NCBI RefSeq assembly: GCF_918797505.1
Contig: NC_092797.1
Coordinates: forward strand, 30,145,372-30,209,371
From: Bemisia tabaci
Taxonomy: Eukaryota > Arthropoda > Insecta > Hemiptera > Aleyrodidae
Direction of reading: 5' to 3'
Length of the DNA stretch: 64,000 nucleotides
The stretch's first letter is position 1. Each line of letters starts with the position of its first letter. The position numbers were made by a program, and so were the translations under genes. Shown here piece after piece: positions 31,390-46,400 of the stretch. The notes below the pieces were generated by a model. That model was not told the origin of the DNA and ran no database searches. It saw only the letters and a program-made list of their open reading frames with translations.

Positions 31390-34300
31390 GAATCTTTGTG
31401 CTCTTTGTCATCATTTCAAAAATTCACGAGACGTTATCTAGCGGTGAGGCAACACTTCAACAGTATTCCCCTTAATGAATACTATACATTTACACATAAT
31501 AATTGAAACTGCAATTATGCAAGCCAATGTAAATAAATTCGTGAGTACAGAGTAAGGCCACTAATTGTAAATATAGTCAGTATATGTTGGAGGGCCTTTC
31601 TAAAAACTTTATCACACCAAGTGAAATTTTAATTATCGCTCACTCATAAATTTCTTCCCTCACAGTTTAAAATCCAAAAATGAACAAATACAACTAACAC
31701 ATTGAAATCAACTGTCTACATGACACCTCAATAATATGTAAAGTGCGCGAAAAAGTCATGATGCACATGTTCTCCCCAGGTCACAAAGTTAAATACACGT
31801 AACAAGCAAGAGTCGAGCAAGCAGATACCCACATTTTTTAATCATTGACTCGGAAATAACTAATGTTGTTGGTGGATGCTCAATTATGTTGTTAAAGTTG
31901 TTACTCTTAACATCACCTGTTACAATTCTTGGTCTCGATGAATGATTTTTATAGAAAAAAGAAAGAAATATTTTGTGCTTCAAAATGCATTCATGTTCCT
32001 TTAAAATGTCGTAGATACTTTACGACTTTTACAACTCTCAAGACACGGGTCAATGAATTAACAGTCTATTCATTGAAATAATGAAAGAAGCATAGGTACA
32101 GAGCACTATAAATGATTCTCTTTCAGTCACCAATTCCTCAAAACTATGAGTGATAATTTACCTTAAAAGACTTTATTACAATGATGTAATAGGTGCCACA
32201 TTCGGCGAGAATGCTGGAATAGAAGTATTTTAGTGATGACAACTATTATTTTTAAGAATGATAGAATATGTGATATAGATTTTACTTACCTTCTGCTAGT
32301 TGATTATGAATGCAATAATGTCTTATGTATGGCTAATTTTCTTCTCACTTCAAAATAAAGTTATTTTATCTTCTTTTATAATTATTCAGTCTCAATTTTT
32401 TGCTGAAAGCCGTCCCTGTGCATTTGTTTATCTATTATAGGCATAAAATTGCGATACGAAAAGAAACGGTTTTCTACCCAAATGCACCAACCCAATTCTC
32501 CTCTTCCTTTTAACTTTCCTCTTTTTAAAATAATTTTTGATGACTTTCCACAAAAAATTCAGTAGCAGCAGAAACGCTAGTTTCTAGTATGCTGTTTCAT
32601 TCCTAGTGAGACCTGGTGTCAATTTGCTTTGAGGAGCTGATAAATATGATTCACTTTACTTCAGTTTTTATTCTTGCTAAATAAAGGTAAGAAAATCATG
32701 AAGTTTCCCGGACTGTGACCGTTCACATAAAACCGAGCGTTAATTAGTGCCGAATTATGTTGCAATAAATGCCCCGTATGTGTTGGTACGAGAATTAACT
32801 AAAAGTTGTCTTCGGCTCATTCTTGATGATGTTAGAGAGAGTTTTCCTTTGAAATTTTAAAACGACATTTTTTGACAAAATAAGATAAAAACGCTGTTTT
32901 GAAAGTTATCCCTCCTTACACTATGGTGCTTTTCGTCGACGACAATTATTACAATACCGAATTAGTCATCTATAATGAATATCGATATCCTCAGTACCAT
33001 GCAGTTAATGCTAATTACTAGCATCGATGTTATAAGGGTAGTGAGTTTAGCCTTAGTGCTTCTGTGGCTGAGAAAATCCTCAAAAATAGCCCAATGTATT
33101 CATCCTTCAAAAAAAGAGAGAGAAAAAAAATTTAAAAGAAATAAGAGCGAGAGGAAATACAAAATCAATCCTAGTAGACTTTTCAGAAAATTCCTTAATC
33201 CTCGCACAAAGCAACCACTATAATACTCGACGAGGATAATTCACCAGCATACACAAAATATGACGTTAAAAAAAGTTGATTGGCTCCAAAATGCTGAATT
33301 TTTTTCTTAGCTTCAGAGAGTTGATCGCCTATAAATATACTCAGCTCTTCAGTAAAAAACTTTCTCGTGATAATGGGTACTATGTACGAAATTTCGTCTA
33401 GAGAAACACAGGAGTGGCAAGTGAAATACATTGCGTTCTTATTTACTTGTATTATATTCTCATATTCCCACAAATATATGAGCTTCGTATATGTGGTGTT
33501 CATGCGAATGTAGTATAAATTGCCCCGAAAAAAAATTAAATTTGTAGACTTGGGTTACATTGATAGAATAATTTTTTAATATTTAATGAACTTTTCTGTG
33601 ACAGAGAATAGAAACATGAATGATGATTATTGAAAATATCAAGAAAATTATGAAAAATCAAAAATAAATATTTAATAGTCAATAGTCAATAAGTAAAAAT
33701 TAAATGAAACTGATCACTGCGTTGAGGATGAGTTAACCCTAGAAAAGTAAACAAAGAAACGCATAATGCGAAGGTATATACAAAAATATTAAGGAGTAAA
33801 ATTATACAATATTCATGGGTAGGTACATACAGAGTAAATAGACTACCTATTCACAAACATGCTTCTTAACAAAAATTAAGCTATCACATTTATACTGTTG
33901 ATTACATATTTACAGCTACTAGTGTAGTATTTACGAAAACATGGCATACTACCAGATTTCCGACTGATGACAATAATAAGTATACAGATAACAGAGGGTA
34001 GTTAAAAAAATAAATTCTTCCTGGGTTTAATCTAGAGATACCTATGATTTGGTCAACATTTTAGAAAGCACGAGAACTATCCTCCGTTTATTTAAATGTA
34101 TTATAAATTCTGTATTCTCACTTGTAAGTGAGTAAAATTACCGATAATGAGCAAGATTCTATGAGAAACTTCTTGAGATATCAGAGAAATTTATCAGAGA
34201 CAACGGTACGGCTTGATGCCTCCTTATTAGGGTAGCAGCAAGGGTTGTGCTGATCAGGAGGGAGGGGGGGGGCTTTCTTGTGACAAGTCAGTCTCAAGAA

Positions 34301-37257
34301 CGAATACAGTCATGAAATTATTCTGATTTGCTTATGATTTGGTTGATATACGAGTATTAGCTCTAAGTATTACAGGCACTGTACTTAATTCATGGTGAAT
34401 ACAAAATTACATTGGAGGAATATCTTGTACTGGTGCTAGTCGTTAAAACCCTCAATTTGAGGAAATATTGGGCAAGCTGCAAATATTTTTAGCTCTTTTT
34501 AATTATTAAAATGTACTCTCTTTGAGTCCATTGGAGCATTGGGCAGTGTCAAAGTGATCACACTGCAGTTGATCAATTATCAATCATATTACTTAACGTA
34601 AATTCCTACCTAACGAAAGACTTTTATATCTGCTTATCAATTTATTAGGAGTGTCATTTGAAGTTGGTCAGTTAAGTCAGATGACTGGAAAGAATATTGA
34701 AATCCTCGAGGATGAGGTAAGTGGAGACTTACAGTGAGTCATACATGGGAAAAAGTAAAATTTAGATAAAAATAAGCATATTCTTACACTTCACGAGAAT
34801 GATCTACTTCGTGAAAGTTATTATTTTTAAGACCGACAAACATTTCTTACTGCGGCACGTAAATTTGGAAAACATAAATTAATATTTAAAAAAAGCTAAA
34901 ATATGAATCGGAGATCACGAGTTTAGTCCTCATGAATTATTTTTTTTATTATTATTGCTTATTGTCAGTTCTTTGACTCAGAATTATTCAATCAAAAATT
35001 ACATTGCATTTAGAGATCATACACATACAGCCCAATGAATTAAAAGATGATCCATCTCTGAAAGAGAAGAAGATAATAAGACACAAAATGCAAGAAAAAA
35101 TTTAAGCAGTAATAAATAATAATTAGAATCATCAATATTTTATTGCGCAACGTGGCTCAACAAGTCGTTATTTACCGATTTCTTCCGAGAAGCAAAAAAG
35201 TGCGACCTAATTTTTTCATAATTCTCATTTCTCCGGCATACATGGACAGTGCTAATTTTTCCGCTTATAGTCGGAAAGCGGTGGTAAAAATGGTCACACA
35301 AGAAGGGACTCGTAAGAAAAAATGAGGGCCTATAAGAAATATCTCAAATACACCAATGCTAAGTGACTTCAATTTATTCATATCCTTTCTTAATAATGGA
35401 GAACTCTCACTTCCACCAAAACAAGTTCCCTTACCTATATAAAGACAAGGCTCTTGATATCAACTTCATTCGTGTAAGTTATTCAATTTTTGGTCAATTT
35501 CTTGAAGACTATCAATTCTCATGACCATATCTCACAGAGTACCAGTTTCTAATTACAAAAAAAGTCTTTGTCTTTTCATCTTTATTAAAGAAGTATTTTC
35601 AGTGCGACAAAATTAAAGGAAGAAGTTATATAACTGCTTTTGAAGAGATAGAAAGATATTAAAAGTACAAAAATAGTTTTTACATAGCTGGATAGCTGAT
35701 GCAACAACTCAATTATTTGGTATACTACTTAATGAAACAGCCAATTTTTGGTCCCTCTGAAAAATTCGAAAGACATTTTTTCTAAATTACCGGTAGAAAA
35801 AATAAATTCTTGCATAACTGCCTCAATGACGTTTTTTACTGTTCTTTCAGACTCTTATCATCTGGATTCTTCACGGTCCTTTCAAGACGACAGGTATTTG
35901 TAAAGAGGACTGTTGGGGGGCTGAGCCTACAGTCATCATGATGAGAAAAATCAATTTTTTGTCATTATTTGCGATGAAAAAATCCAATTACAAAATGTCA
36001 ATGAATTAAGTAAAAGAGCATCTTCATTGGCATTCAGTCATTCGTAACAATCTGAATTTGTTGTTGCGTAGTTATTTCCTTAAATTTGTTATTGTGAAGA
36101 AAATAATATCTTTTAATAACACAGTATAATTAAAAATACTTTTCAAGTGGTGAAAAACATCTTCAGAGAATTTTGAGAAATAGTTCTCGATAGCTTTAAA
36201 GGATAACGTCATAAACATGTTAGAACATTTTGAAACAACGCATGTTTATATACTTTTGGGTGAACAAGGGATGTCTAGTGAGCCTCTAGACAAGCATTGT
36301 ATTAACTTTACAACATATTTTCTCCTCAAAATCTTACGTTGAAAACTATTAACACAATGGGGAGTCTGGAGATCAACTTAGGAACGAGATGTAAGTGTCT
36401 ACAATCAACATGGATTAAGTAGTAAAAATACAGATGACGTCATTTGTGTAATCTAACTTGCCTTTGGTCTGTGTTAAAATATCTGTTAATATCTCGTTCA
36501 GGATTTAATTTCCAAACCTCTCATTGTGTAAATCGTTTCCTACTTAAAATTTGGGAAGAAAGCATGTGCCGTTTTTTCGAATTTAAAGCTTGTCTAATGG
36601 CCCATTTGCAGAGAGGCACTGAAAGAGAGCATCGAACATATAGTATGCTCTGCTCACAGATATGTATAACATAATAAAAAATATGTACCTTGAATCAACT
36701 GTCGAGTGTCAAGCAAAATTAACAATCAGAACAAAGCAATTGATAGTTTGATCTCTTTTCGATTACAATAAAATGAAAAGATATTGTATACACACTTTTT
36801 ATCAAATGAGTCCTTTCAGCAGTCTTTCTATGTACAATTATTCAATAAAACAAACGTAATAAAATACATTTATTGCTGAAAAAATTATTGAAAATAGTAA
36901 TTTTACAAACAACGATTTTATGATCGACTTAGGTAAATGTATAAATATGAAACCTAAAAATTACCGTTGTTATTATTTAAATAATAATAGTCAATAAAGG
37001 AAGTAATAACTTACAACAAAACAGGGGCACAGCCAATTTTTTAATATATCATAATTTTCCTAACAATAAAATATTTAAGGAATAAAAAGTGGGAATAAAT
37101 AAAAGGATGGATAGATATGTTTTGAGTGGGATGGAGAGGGAGAAAAGGGGTAAACAATCAATTATTTGGAAGGTGAGGAGGTCTGGAAGAAATTTTGCGA
37201 GAGGAGGAAATTGACTATATATTTTAGAGGATGATGGGATAAAAAAGTAAACCTTAG
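31390..37257. other. Intergenic region between the two convergent genes
   Basis: Very AT-rich. Apart from one exon-like segment at 34649-34716 and the candidate ABCG poly(A) signal near 36869, nothing was recognised. Open frames here are short and lack family features. Confidence 0.5.
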
Positions 37258-37441
37258 TTATTTGGGTGTTCGAAAATAACGCAGTACGAGGTAACCTAAC
37301 GATCTGAACACAACAAGGAAAAGGAGTAGAATAATTGTATTTATCCATAGTGGTAAGCTTGGACCTTCTGCATTTAAGATATCCTCCACTGGAATGTGAG
37401 TTGAATTCTTGCAGACATTGAACTTCGACTGACTTGAGCAC
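37258..37441 (-). CDS. ABCG terminal exon, membrane span 6 and stop
   Basis: Acceptor gttttcag. It encodes a Cys-containing external loop ([14 protein letters not shown]), a hydrophobic span ([18 protein letters not shown]) and the tail RYFRTPK before TAA at 37258-37260. Confidence 0.93.
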
Positions 37442-40400
37442 CTGAAAAACACAAATCCAAGAGATTCTAATTATCACTCCCATTACGAATTTGAACGTCC
37501 TAGAGCTTGAACTCGCTACTCAGTGTGGGCGGCTTTTAGGGCTTAATCCTGCCCCTTTAAACCGGAAACGAGAGGAACCGAAAAAAAATCTTGAGCGAAT
37601 TATGTATGGAACAGATGATTTTACAACTCTTTCTTGAGTTAACTTTGAGATAGATCACAAACTCATCTATGGAGAGCAAGCAAAAAGAGGAGTCCAAAAT
37701 TGCTCCACGTTTTGCTCCAAAGACTTGTTTGACATCAAATGTTGGTATTTTTCCTCCGAAATGCTGAAAAGCCGACGGCTGATAAGATTTGAAACCTTGA
37801 ATCAATTCTTAAGTTTTAGTATATCAGTATGAATAGGTACCCCCTCCTTGTTTTATTTTTGCCAAAGAGATGTTCAATTTGTATCAGATTGTTTTCTTCG
37901 AAGAGAAGTGAGAGTGCCTTTGGCGCCAGTATCGTCTAATTATAATAATTCTTTTAATACATTTTAATATTAATATTTTTATTAGGTTTAAACTTTACTT
38001 ACGAAATTTGGTCTCCGGAGCTGAACTCAACGATTTGCATGTTTTGGTACGCGTAGTGGACCATACTTAAATATTGGACCCACTTCAGCCATGGTGGGAT
38101 ATTCGTCGCTAAATATCCGCCAAATAACTGCGTGGCTAGTGTGTAGAGGGCACTAATTGTCATTGATACTTGCGAGTCCATGCAACAAGCTCCGACAAAA
38201 AATCCAACACTCTAAACAGAACGATAGAAACTCTGCTTAGTTCTACAATAAAGATCACACACATTTATTTCTTACTATGTCCTTTCTATTACCCCTTTTT
38301 TCAAAGTCTCCTTACTGAAATATTTCAGAGCTAGAGTGTCTTGGATTCTGAATAGTGATACAAACAGCAGCACGGAGGATTTAAGGAGCGCAAATCATGA
38401 GAAATCTGATATTGCATTAGGAAGGGGAAAGCAATGGTAAAACGTTTAAACAAGACACAAGATTCTGATACCACTATTCGAGCTCTTGAGAGCGCATGTT
38501 GCCTACCCTCCTAAATGAAGGAATATTGAATGCAAAAATCTGTACCAAAAACAAAGGGCAATACTCCCAGCGTTTCCTCCTCTGTAAATAAGACTGTAAA
38601 ACATTGAAATCACCATCGTTAGAATATGAAATTACACTTCAAATACGTTATTGTTTTCTGTCTCTATATTTAAAATTCTCCACGTTCATATAGGATGGGC
38701 TTCATTAATATTACGGAAGATGTAAAGTATCTTAGTGAATATTAATGTACAATCTGATTCATAGATTCCATTTAAAGTCGACAATCGAATTCCACGTTTC
38801 CTTTTGCTTCATGTCACCTGCACTTCTATCAGTTTACAGTTCAGGTAAATGAACTGAGAATGTTTGTAGTTAGTATTTCGATAAAATCAGAGCTTTTTTT
38901 AACATCATAGATAACGGAACGCTCTTTCAACTCAAAATAACGCAAAAAAACGATGGAAAATTACACGAAGTTGGGTTCGGACCAAACATGCAACGATTTT
39001 TACCCAACGGTGGGCCGAGTTGCATACGCTAGATTTGGGGGGGCGAAATCTGAGATCGAACTTATCAATTTTTCGAAAAAATGATTTGTCTTATCAGCTC
39101 AGCACATATGAAGAGTCCGATTTAAAGAATCAAATGTCTGATTTGACAATTCAAAGTTTAGCATGACAAGCTTGGTTCGATCAATATCTAAAACCAAACT
39201 TTCAGTACAAACGATCGAACTTTCCTTTTCGGTGTGTATATCTGTCACCATGGTCCTTGGTTTGCACTTATATGTCGCAGGCAAATAGTCAAATATTCTT
39301 ACATAGACTGAAACTCTGATTATTTTGCTGACTGTGGTCAAAATAGTTATTTGATCATGTGGGAAAGAATTCCTTATAAAAACTTGCTTCATGCGATCAT
39401 ATTCATAAAGACATTCTGCTGGTCGTTGAATGCAAATTTATCTCAAAACATGCAGAATTTCATAAAATAAAAAGTTTTCACAATTTTGATGGTTGACGAA
39501 ACATGAGGAGCATTTTTGAACGGGAAACGCAATGACAATTTGTACTTGGACGGATTTTTAGTTTCAAAATATTGAAAAGTTGGGAGGTTTATGTGAAAAC
39601 ATAGAAAACCTCGTAAACTCTAAAAATTTGGGTACCTGCCTAGGCGTTTGATAAAATGTCTGATTCGACTTTTTGCCTGCGACATGTAAACTGACCCTCC
39701 TAAAAAATGTACAGCTAAGTAAGAAGTACGGAAACAATATTAGATGGATGATAATTACCTGTGCTACGATAGTGTTGAGAAGTAAAAAACTAAGCAATGT
39801 GAGGAATGTGGAAACTTCGTGGCAGCCGAGCATCGGGTATGATATGAGGAGATAAACTGCCGGCAGAGTAACAGTCAATGGTAACTCACCAACCATTTTT
39901 GCTAAGTAATACGCAGAGAGGCGATAGGATCCAGATTGCCGCTCTTTGTTTATGACCTCCCGTTCAGAGGGAACTGTAATCAATCATCAATCGAATCGAA
40001 TTATCATAAAATCTCCAGTCTGAAGATTAAATATCACGTATGATTAGAATTAGACTAAAATTTGTGCATGCCATCTACTACACTGGACAAAAAAAAACAC
40101 ATTGGATCTAGAGTCCAGACTCTTAAAAACATCGAAAAAAAAAATACCCTTGATTCAATGGGATTTTTGCTTAAATCAAGAACCAAGCCTCTTAATTTGA
40201 GTGGATATCCTTTTGATTTAAGCAAAAATCTGATTGAATCAAGAGTATTTTTTCTTGTCAATGTTTTCAAGAGTCTGGACTCAAGATCCAATGTGTTTTT
40301 TTCCCAGTGTAATATGTCCTGGAAGTATTCAAAATAGGCCAGTTGCGCTGGTAACATAATTGTGTTTTAATGCTTGATTCTTGTCGATTAGCGAAAATAA

Positions 40401-43400
40401 TAAGATCCGTCCAAACAGCAACTTTCTACGTTGAATATTAACCGAGATATCGTCCTTTGAAACGTCGGGTTTTTGACGTCATCTACCCCGGTAGTGCATA
40501 ACATGGTATGTATACCGCGTTGGATGACGTCATAAATCGAGTTTTTCAAGGCGAAATATCTCGGTTAATATTCAACGTAGAAAGTTGCTGTTTGGACAGA
40601 TCTTATTATTATTAGTCGATCTGCAAGAAGAAAGCACCGAAACCCGATTCTGTGACCAGCGCAACTGATCCATTGTTTCATGGGCAGTTTTGTTCTCTGG
40701 AGAAAAATTATCTATGGATTTTGCTGTGTTTAGCAATAAATAAGCCATCTTATTCAGAAAAAAAATGTGATTGGCGTAAGTCAAAAAAGAATTGCGGCGG
40801 GTTTCATACAAAGATTAGAAGGGCCGGATTTACTTACTTGCCGCCCATGGGCCGCCTATATTTTGCCGCCCCCTTCTCATTCGTTTTGAAACATCCATAA
40901 AAACCATCAAGTGAACGTGCCGGAGGGGGAGAGGCGTATAAGACGCGTTTACTCGTGTTGGTCACATTTTTTACGAAAGCCCTGTCAACACTACTAGCAA
41001 AAGTTAAGCTCCGTAAACCTATCTCTGTGTGGAAAAGGCCCTCCATTTATAAGAAATGAACCAAAAAATTATGAAAGAGCAAACATAAATGTGGTTTAAT
41101 AATTTTAACTTCCGCCGCCGCGCCGCGCTGACCGCACTGTGTTTGGCGCAATACGTGAAGTATTCTTTCAGTCTTACATGCGCTATGCGTTTCGGGCCGA
41201 CCGCTGGACGCTGGTGCACGCACCGTGTTTGACGCAATGTGTGAAGTATTCATGCAGTCTTGTAGGCGCTATGCTTTTCACGCTGCCCGCTGCTGACCGC
41301 AGCGACCGCACTGTCTTTGGCTCAATGCGTGAAGTTTTCATGCAGTCTTGTAGGCGCTATTATGTGTTACATGCCGACCGCCGCGCCGAGGGTTTCTCCT
41401 TTTCATCTCACGCTCTCGTCATCGCTCTCTGCGCCGCGCCGTTCCAGGCCAAATTCCGTGTTCGGTTTCTCTCTTAGTCTTAACTCGACTAATTAATGGT
41501 GCTGTCTATTGTATCACAGAAGGACGACAAAATTAGAGATATACTCTCAAGAAATGAGAGATTTTGTTACCTTTTCTCGTTCGTAATTTTTTTTTCTGAA
41601 TCCGATTTGTCTTTATACCTAAATTTAAAAAAATTGCAAAATTTGCCGCCCCCTTTTTCCGCCATGGACTGCGGCTCATGTAGCCACCCCCTTAATCCGG
41701 CCCTGAAGATCAGATTTTGAATCGTGTTATCTGTCGAATTATCGATTTTGATGCAATCTCTCTGCATAAAGTCGGTTTACATTGCACTATGGCGCCCTGT
41801 GACACCCAAACGCCGTACATGTCTATCTTCCCATCGGGCAACCGACACCGCGTCATCTCTTCACAGGACGTCAATCTTTCTTACAATCCCTCTAATCATT
41901 CAAATTATTCTGATCTTTCCCCTTGATCTTTAACCAATAAATATACAGCCGAAAGTTGATTACTTTTTGTGTCTCCCTTCAAAACACATTAGACAGTGCT
42001 ATACAGCTTTTTGGCGAAGCTGACAAGATTATAGCTAATTATAATTGTTGAATATAAACTATGTTTCTTCCTCTATTACTAATAGCCGCTAGTGACCAGG
42101 ATTCAAGGTGGCGTTCGGCAGATAGTCTTGTGTGAGTCAGGGTACACAAAAGGTACTTAGAGCGTCACTTGATTTTCACACTTACATGAAGATAAAGCCC
42201 CAAAATGGGCGAATAGCATCCAATATGTCATAGAGAAAAACATCCATCCCTGGATATCGTGGAGAAACTCCTCTGACCTAGGAAGTTGAAACCAAAGAAG
42301 TCCAGCCATCAGACCTAAACCTATAGTTTGCACCCAATTCAAGGTGGAAAGCATCCTTGGCCTTGCCTCTTGGAAATTCCGCCGGCTTAAGACCTGGGAA
42401 CAAAATAAATTGAATTTATTTCACAAAAACTCTGGTGGGAGGTAAAATCTACGTCTTAGATTAAAATTATAATTAAATCTTAGTATGAGAATTATGAAAA
42501 AAAGGGGGCGGGAGGTACAGAAAAATCTGTCACGATAGTGGGATCGTAATCTGATGGGTGGTTTCGGTCATCATAATCTTAGTTTACATTTATAAATCCA
42601 AAACCGGAATCAAAATAAGTTCATCAATCAATTTTGAACGATTACTCCAATTTTCGCGGGTTTTTTTGTACATGGTTCTCCCTATCATCTTAAGGTTTAT
42701 AACTCAGTATTTTCCACCTCCCTATCGTTCCGATCACAACGCCTTCAATAACCGTGATGGCAATATGAGCGGCTTATAGGAGCACGAGTAGTTGCGCGCA
42801 GCAGTTTTTGTTACTTTTGCTTTGTCCAGGGAAGGAAGACACTTAAAATAAACTTCCATTTTCGCATTCCCCTGACCTCTATGTGTTGCTGTCTGACTAA
42901 AATTCTAAAAATCGCAAAGAAAGAATTTTCTTTATCAAATGTATTGACTGAACGTTATGAACTTCTTACACGGATACATTTCTTCGTTTCTGAAACGAAA
43001 ATAACAGCCTCATTATATATGCGATAAAAGTCGTTCTTATGACCTGGCTTCAGGATAACAATTAGGTTTGCTGAGGCTTACCTTAAACTGCGTCCAGAAA
43101 CATGTTGGCCATTGCCAGCCATAGTCATCTTCTGAACTAACTGACGACGATGCATGACTTTGATCATCCAACCAGAGAGTTTTGTTTTCTTCTTCTTTGA
43201 CTGAAAAAATAGATAACTAAATTTAAAAAATGTCATTTTCACATTATTTTCACATTAATTCCTACTCAGAAGAGTACTTTGTGTTTTGTCCTATTTCAGA
43301 TTAATCACATCACAACGTGTTGGAGAAAGTTACTCCTACACTTTTTTCAAACCCTGGTTAAAGTCAGATCATTTTGGAGATATTCCACGGAAAATTTGAC

Positions 43401-46400
43401 TTGGGAACACCTATTTAATTCATGAGGACCACATGTTAAAACTAAATGAAAAATACAATTATCTTCAACATACCTGCTATTGTTGTGTAAACGTGACCTT
43501 GGTTTTCATTAGTATGAGGAGGACTAATGGCTACGCACAGATCACTGCTAGGAGGGGGTGGTGGGGATGTGAAATGATGACTCCAGTCTCGATGAAATTC
43601 TCCTCCAAGATGACCTGGAAAATTGCAAAGGTGCTTGTTTTCACATAAATTCCCAGTCATTTAAAAAGTCATTCCAATGATACGTCCTCTCCGTTTATTC
43701 ATACATACGAAATTGTTGCGTTCATATCGCTCTCTGGCGATATGTGACACCTAGCCGCCACAGAACCCTGTCCTACCATAGTCTTTCTGGGAGTTGGCAC
43801 ACTATTTTTTAAACGTATAAATGATAAAAGATGCTAACAGCATATGGTTTGCATGTCACATAGTTCCATTTAGCATAAATGCGTTCATTTCTTGTAATTC
43901 TCTTTGTCGCCATTTTTTTTCCTGGGTGTCCTCTTCGTCTCCACCTAGGAGGAACTCAGTTCATCCACGAGGACAAATATTTGGAAAGAATTTTATCTAT
44001 TAATTATGTTTTGTTGTTGGATAAAAACAGAATAAAATTTGGTGGCCCGACCGAAAAAAGTTTCTTTTCTTTTAATGGTCTCTGCAAAGCGAGCTTACTT
44101 AATAAATATAATTGCCTTTCCCTTTTTTTAAGAAAGGAGAGAATTTTCCGAAAAGAAATTCAAATTTTTGGTACCATAAAGTATAGATTTAGCACGTTTC
44201 CTAAAAATTGAGAGCAAACGGTATTTCACTCAGTTTTTCTTTATTTTTACACTTCATATAATTTTCTTCGATTTTAAAAAGCCATTCAAATGTAATGAAT
44301 GATGTGCTCGATAATCAAAATTGAATTTTTAAAAGTAATTATGGTAGACTTTGGATTATTCAGCGTAGTATAAAGTCATCTGGTTCTCCTAAGTTTTTGA
44401 TGTTCTAGATATAAAATAGTTAGTTTAAATATGATCCACCGTAGAATAGAGATGTTGCATGTGTGAGGAATTTGCGATTTGACTGTTGATTCTTACGTGA
44501 AAGTTCGCGAAAACATGATGGTGCCACTGGTTTTCTCTGAAATCAACTCCCGAGCTCAAAAAAAGCTCTCAAGATGAGGCCAAAATGGAGGGGATATCCC
44601 ACGCTATCCTGAGAGTCCACCTCTCCTTCAAGTCAAATTCTTCATGCAAAGATATGGAGCAAATGCTTTGTCAGGGTTGCCACTTTATTTGGGGACTCTA
44701 AAAATGAAAACACGGCAACCCTACTAATGTATTTGCTCCCTATCTTTGTATGGAGAGTTTGTCTTGATGGAGAGGTGGGATCTCAGGATAGCGTGGGATA
44801 TCCCCTCCATTTTGGCCTCAACTTGAGAGCTTCTTTTAAGCTTGGGAGTTGATTTCAGAGAAAACCAGTGGCACCATCGTGTTTCTCGCAAACTTTTACA
44901 TAAGAATCAACAGTCTAATCGCACATTCCTCACACATGCAACATCTCTATTTGGTATATTCTTCGGCGCTGGTGCAATGTGGCGGTCAAAACACGTGAAA
45001 TAAATGAGAATAGAAATTCCTCCGATGTTTACTTGTCCACTGATTAGTTGTTAATTACAAATATGTACCCACATTCGTGTTTGTGTTGGTGCGTTTGATT
45101 ATCATCCGGCTTTTTCCGCATCCGGCTCGGCCCTGACACCAATCAAACCGGATAATCCAGAGTCTACCATAGAAAGGTTTCGCTTCAGTCGCATGTAAAT
45201 GGCACTTACCGATAGAGTGTAAGCTATTTGTGTGGTAATTGCTAAGGTATTTATCACAGATAGAGTTAGAAAAATAGTTTGGACGCAGCTCAACAGGATA
45301 GTCAGAACTCAAACGTGCTTCTTGAGAGGCAGCTAAAATTTTTTCTTTGACTTCCTCACTTCCTTTAATCTGCTCCACTGCGAAATGAACAAGACAAAAT
45401 AACAAACAATTAAAATCGATCCGAGTAGATATTCTATGATTCATATGCTTTTTCTCATGATTGTGCTCCACTTATTAGACTTGAACAGTTTGACTAAGTT
45501 TTTTTGAGTGGACCAGCTCAATTTTTCGCTTGTGTCATTTCGTGTCTCGTAAATGACCATCTACCGTCTTCTATCCTCTGATATAACTATTATTGAAGAT
45601 CAGAATAGTGCGACGTTAAAATAAAAGAATGAACATTGTTTCATCATTTGAAAACTAAGCAGTAACGTTGATAAACTGGGGCCAATTTTTTTTTAAATTT
45701 TCGGATGAATATCAAAATTATATTGCGATTAATATAGTATTGAAACACACGTTTAAGAGCTAGAAAAATACAACTTGTAAGATGTACTAACTTATAAAAT
45801 CCGCTGGGTTGTAGTGTGGCATTAGAGTTAATCCTACATTATTGAAAAAATCTACCACTTTGTGAGTCTCTCCGAAATAAGCAGTCTGAAACAGAAATAA
45901 TCGTGATGCTGTAGTTGAGACAAAGCTATAGTGACAGAAAGATCAGAGATAAGTATGCAAAGATCACTAGAATTGATTTTTTCCTGACAAAAAGCTATGT
46001 TCGATCATAAACAGCAGTCAATAAACCATTGTTTTTTTCCAATTTACTCCTTCTAAGACCTTGATATCTGTTTGATGATCCTACTCTGTTATTCTTGTAG
46101 AGCTTGGATATTTTTAGTCCATCCTCCTCCCTGTTCAGCCTCCCATATTGACTGAACATTTTGAAGGTTTTACCCATATTATGAGATTTTTAAGAGTGCA
46201 AAATAAAAATTACTATTATTTGTTATAATCTTCAAAAAAATAATAATAAAAAAAAAAAAAACACTGAATGAACTTCAATTCTTAACAAACCGTGCGTTAT
46301 TGGTTCGCGTTATGTGTTAGGTGTGAAGGTCTCTGCTCACAGATTTACCATGCACTGAAAAAAAAGTTTCACAATCTTAACTTTACTTCTAGCTGATTGG

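Noticed and set aside
41019..41477. Several 68-112 codon frames
   Set aside because: They lie inside the GC-rich modules of the GGGCCGGATT element and are open on both strands.
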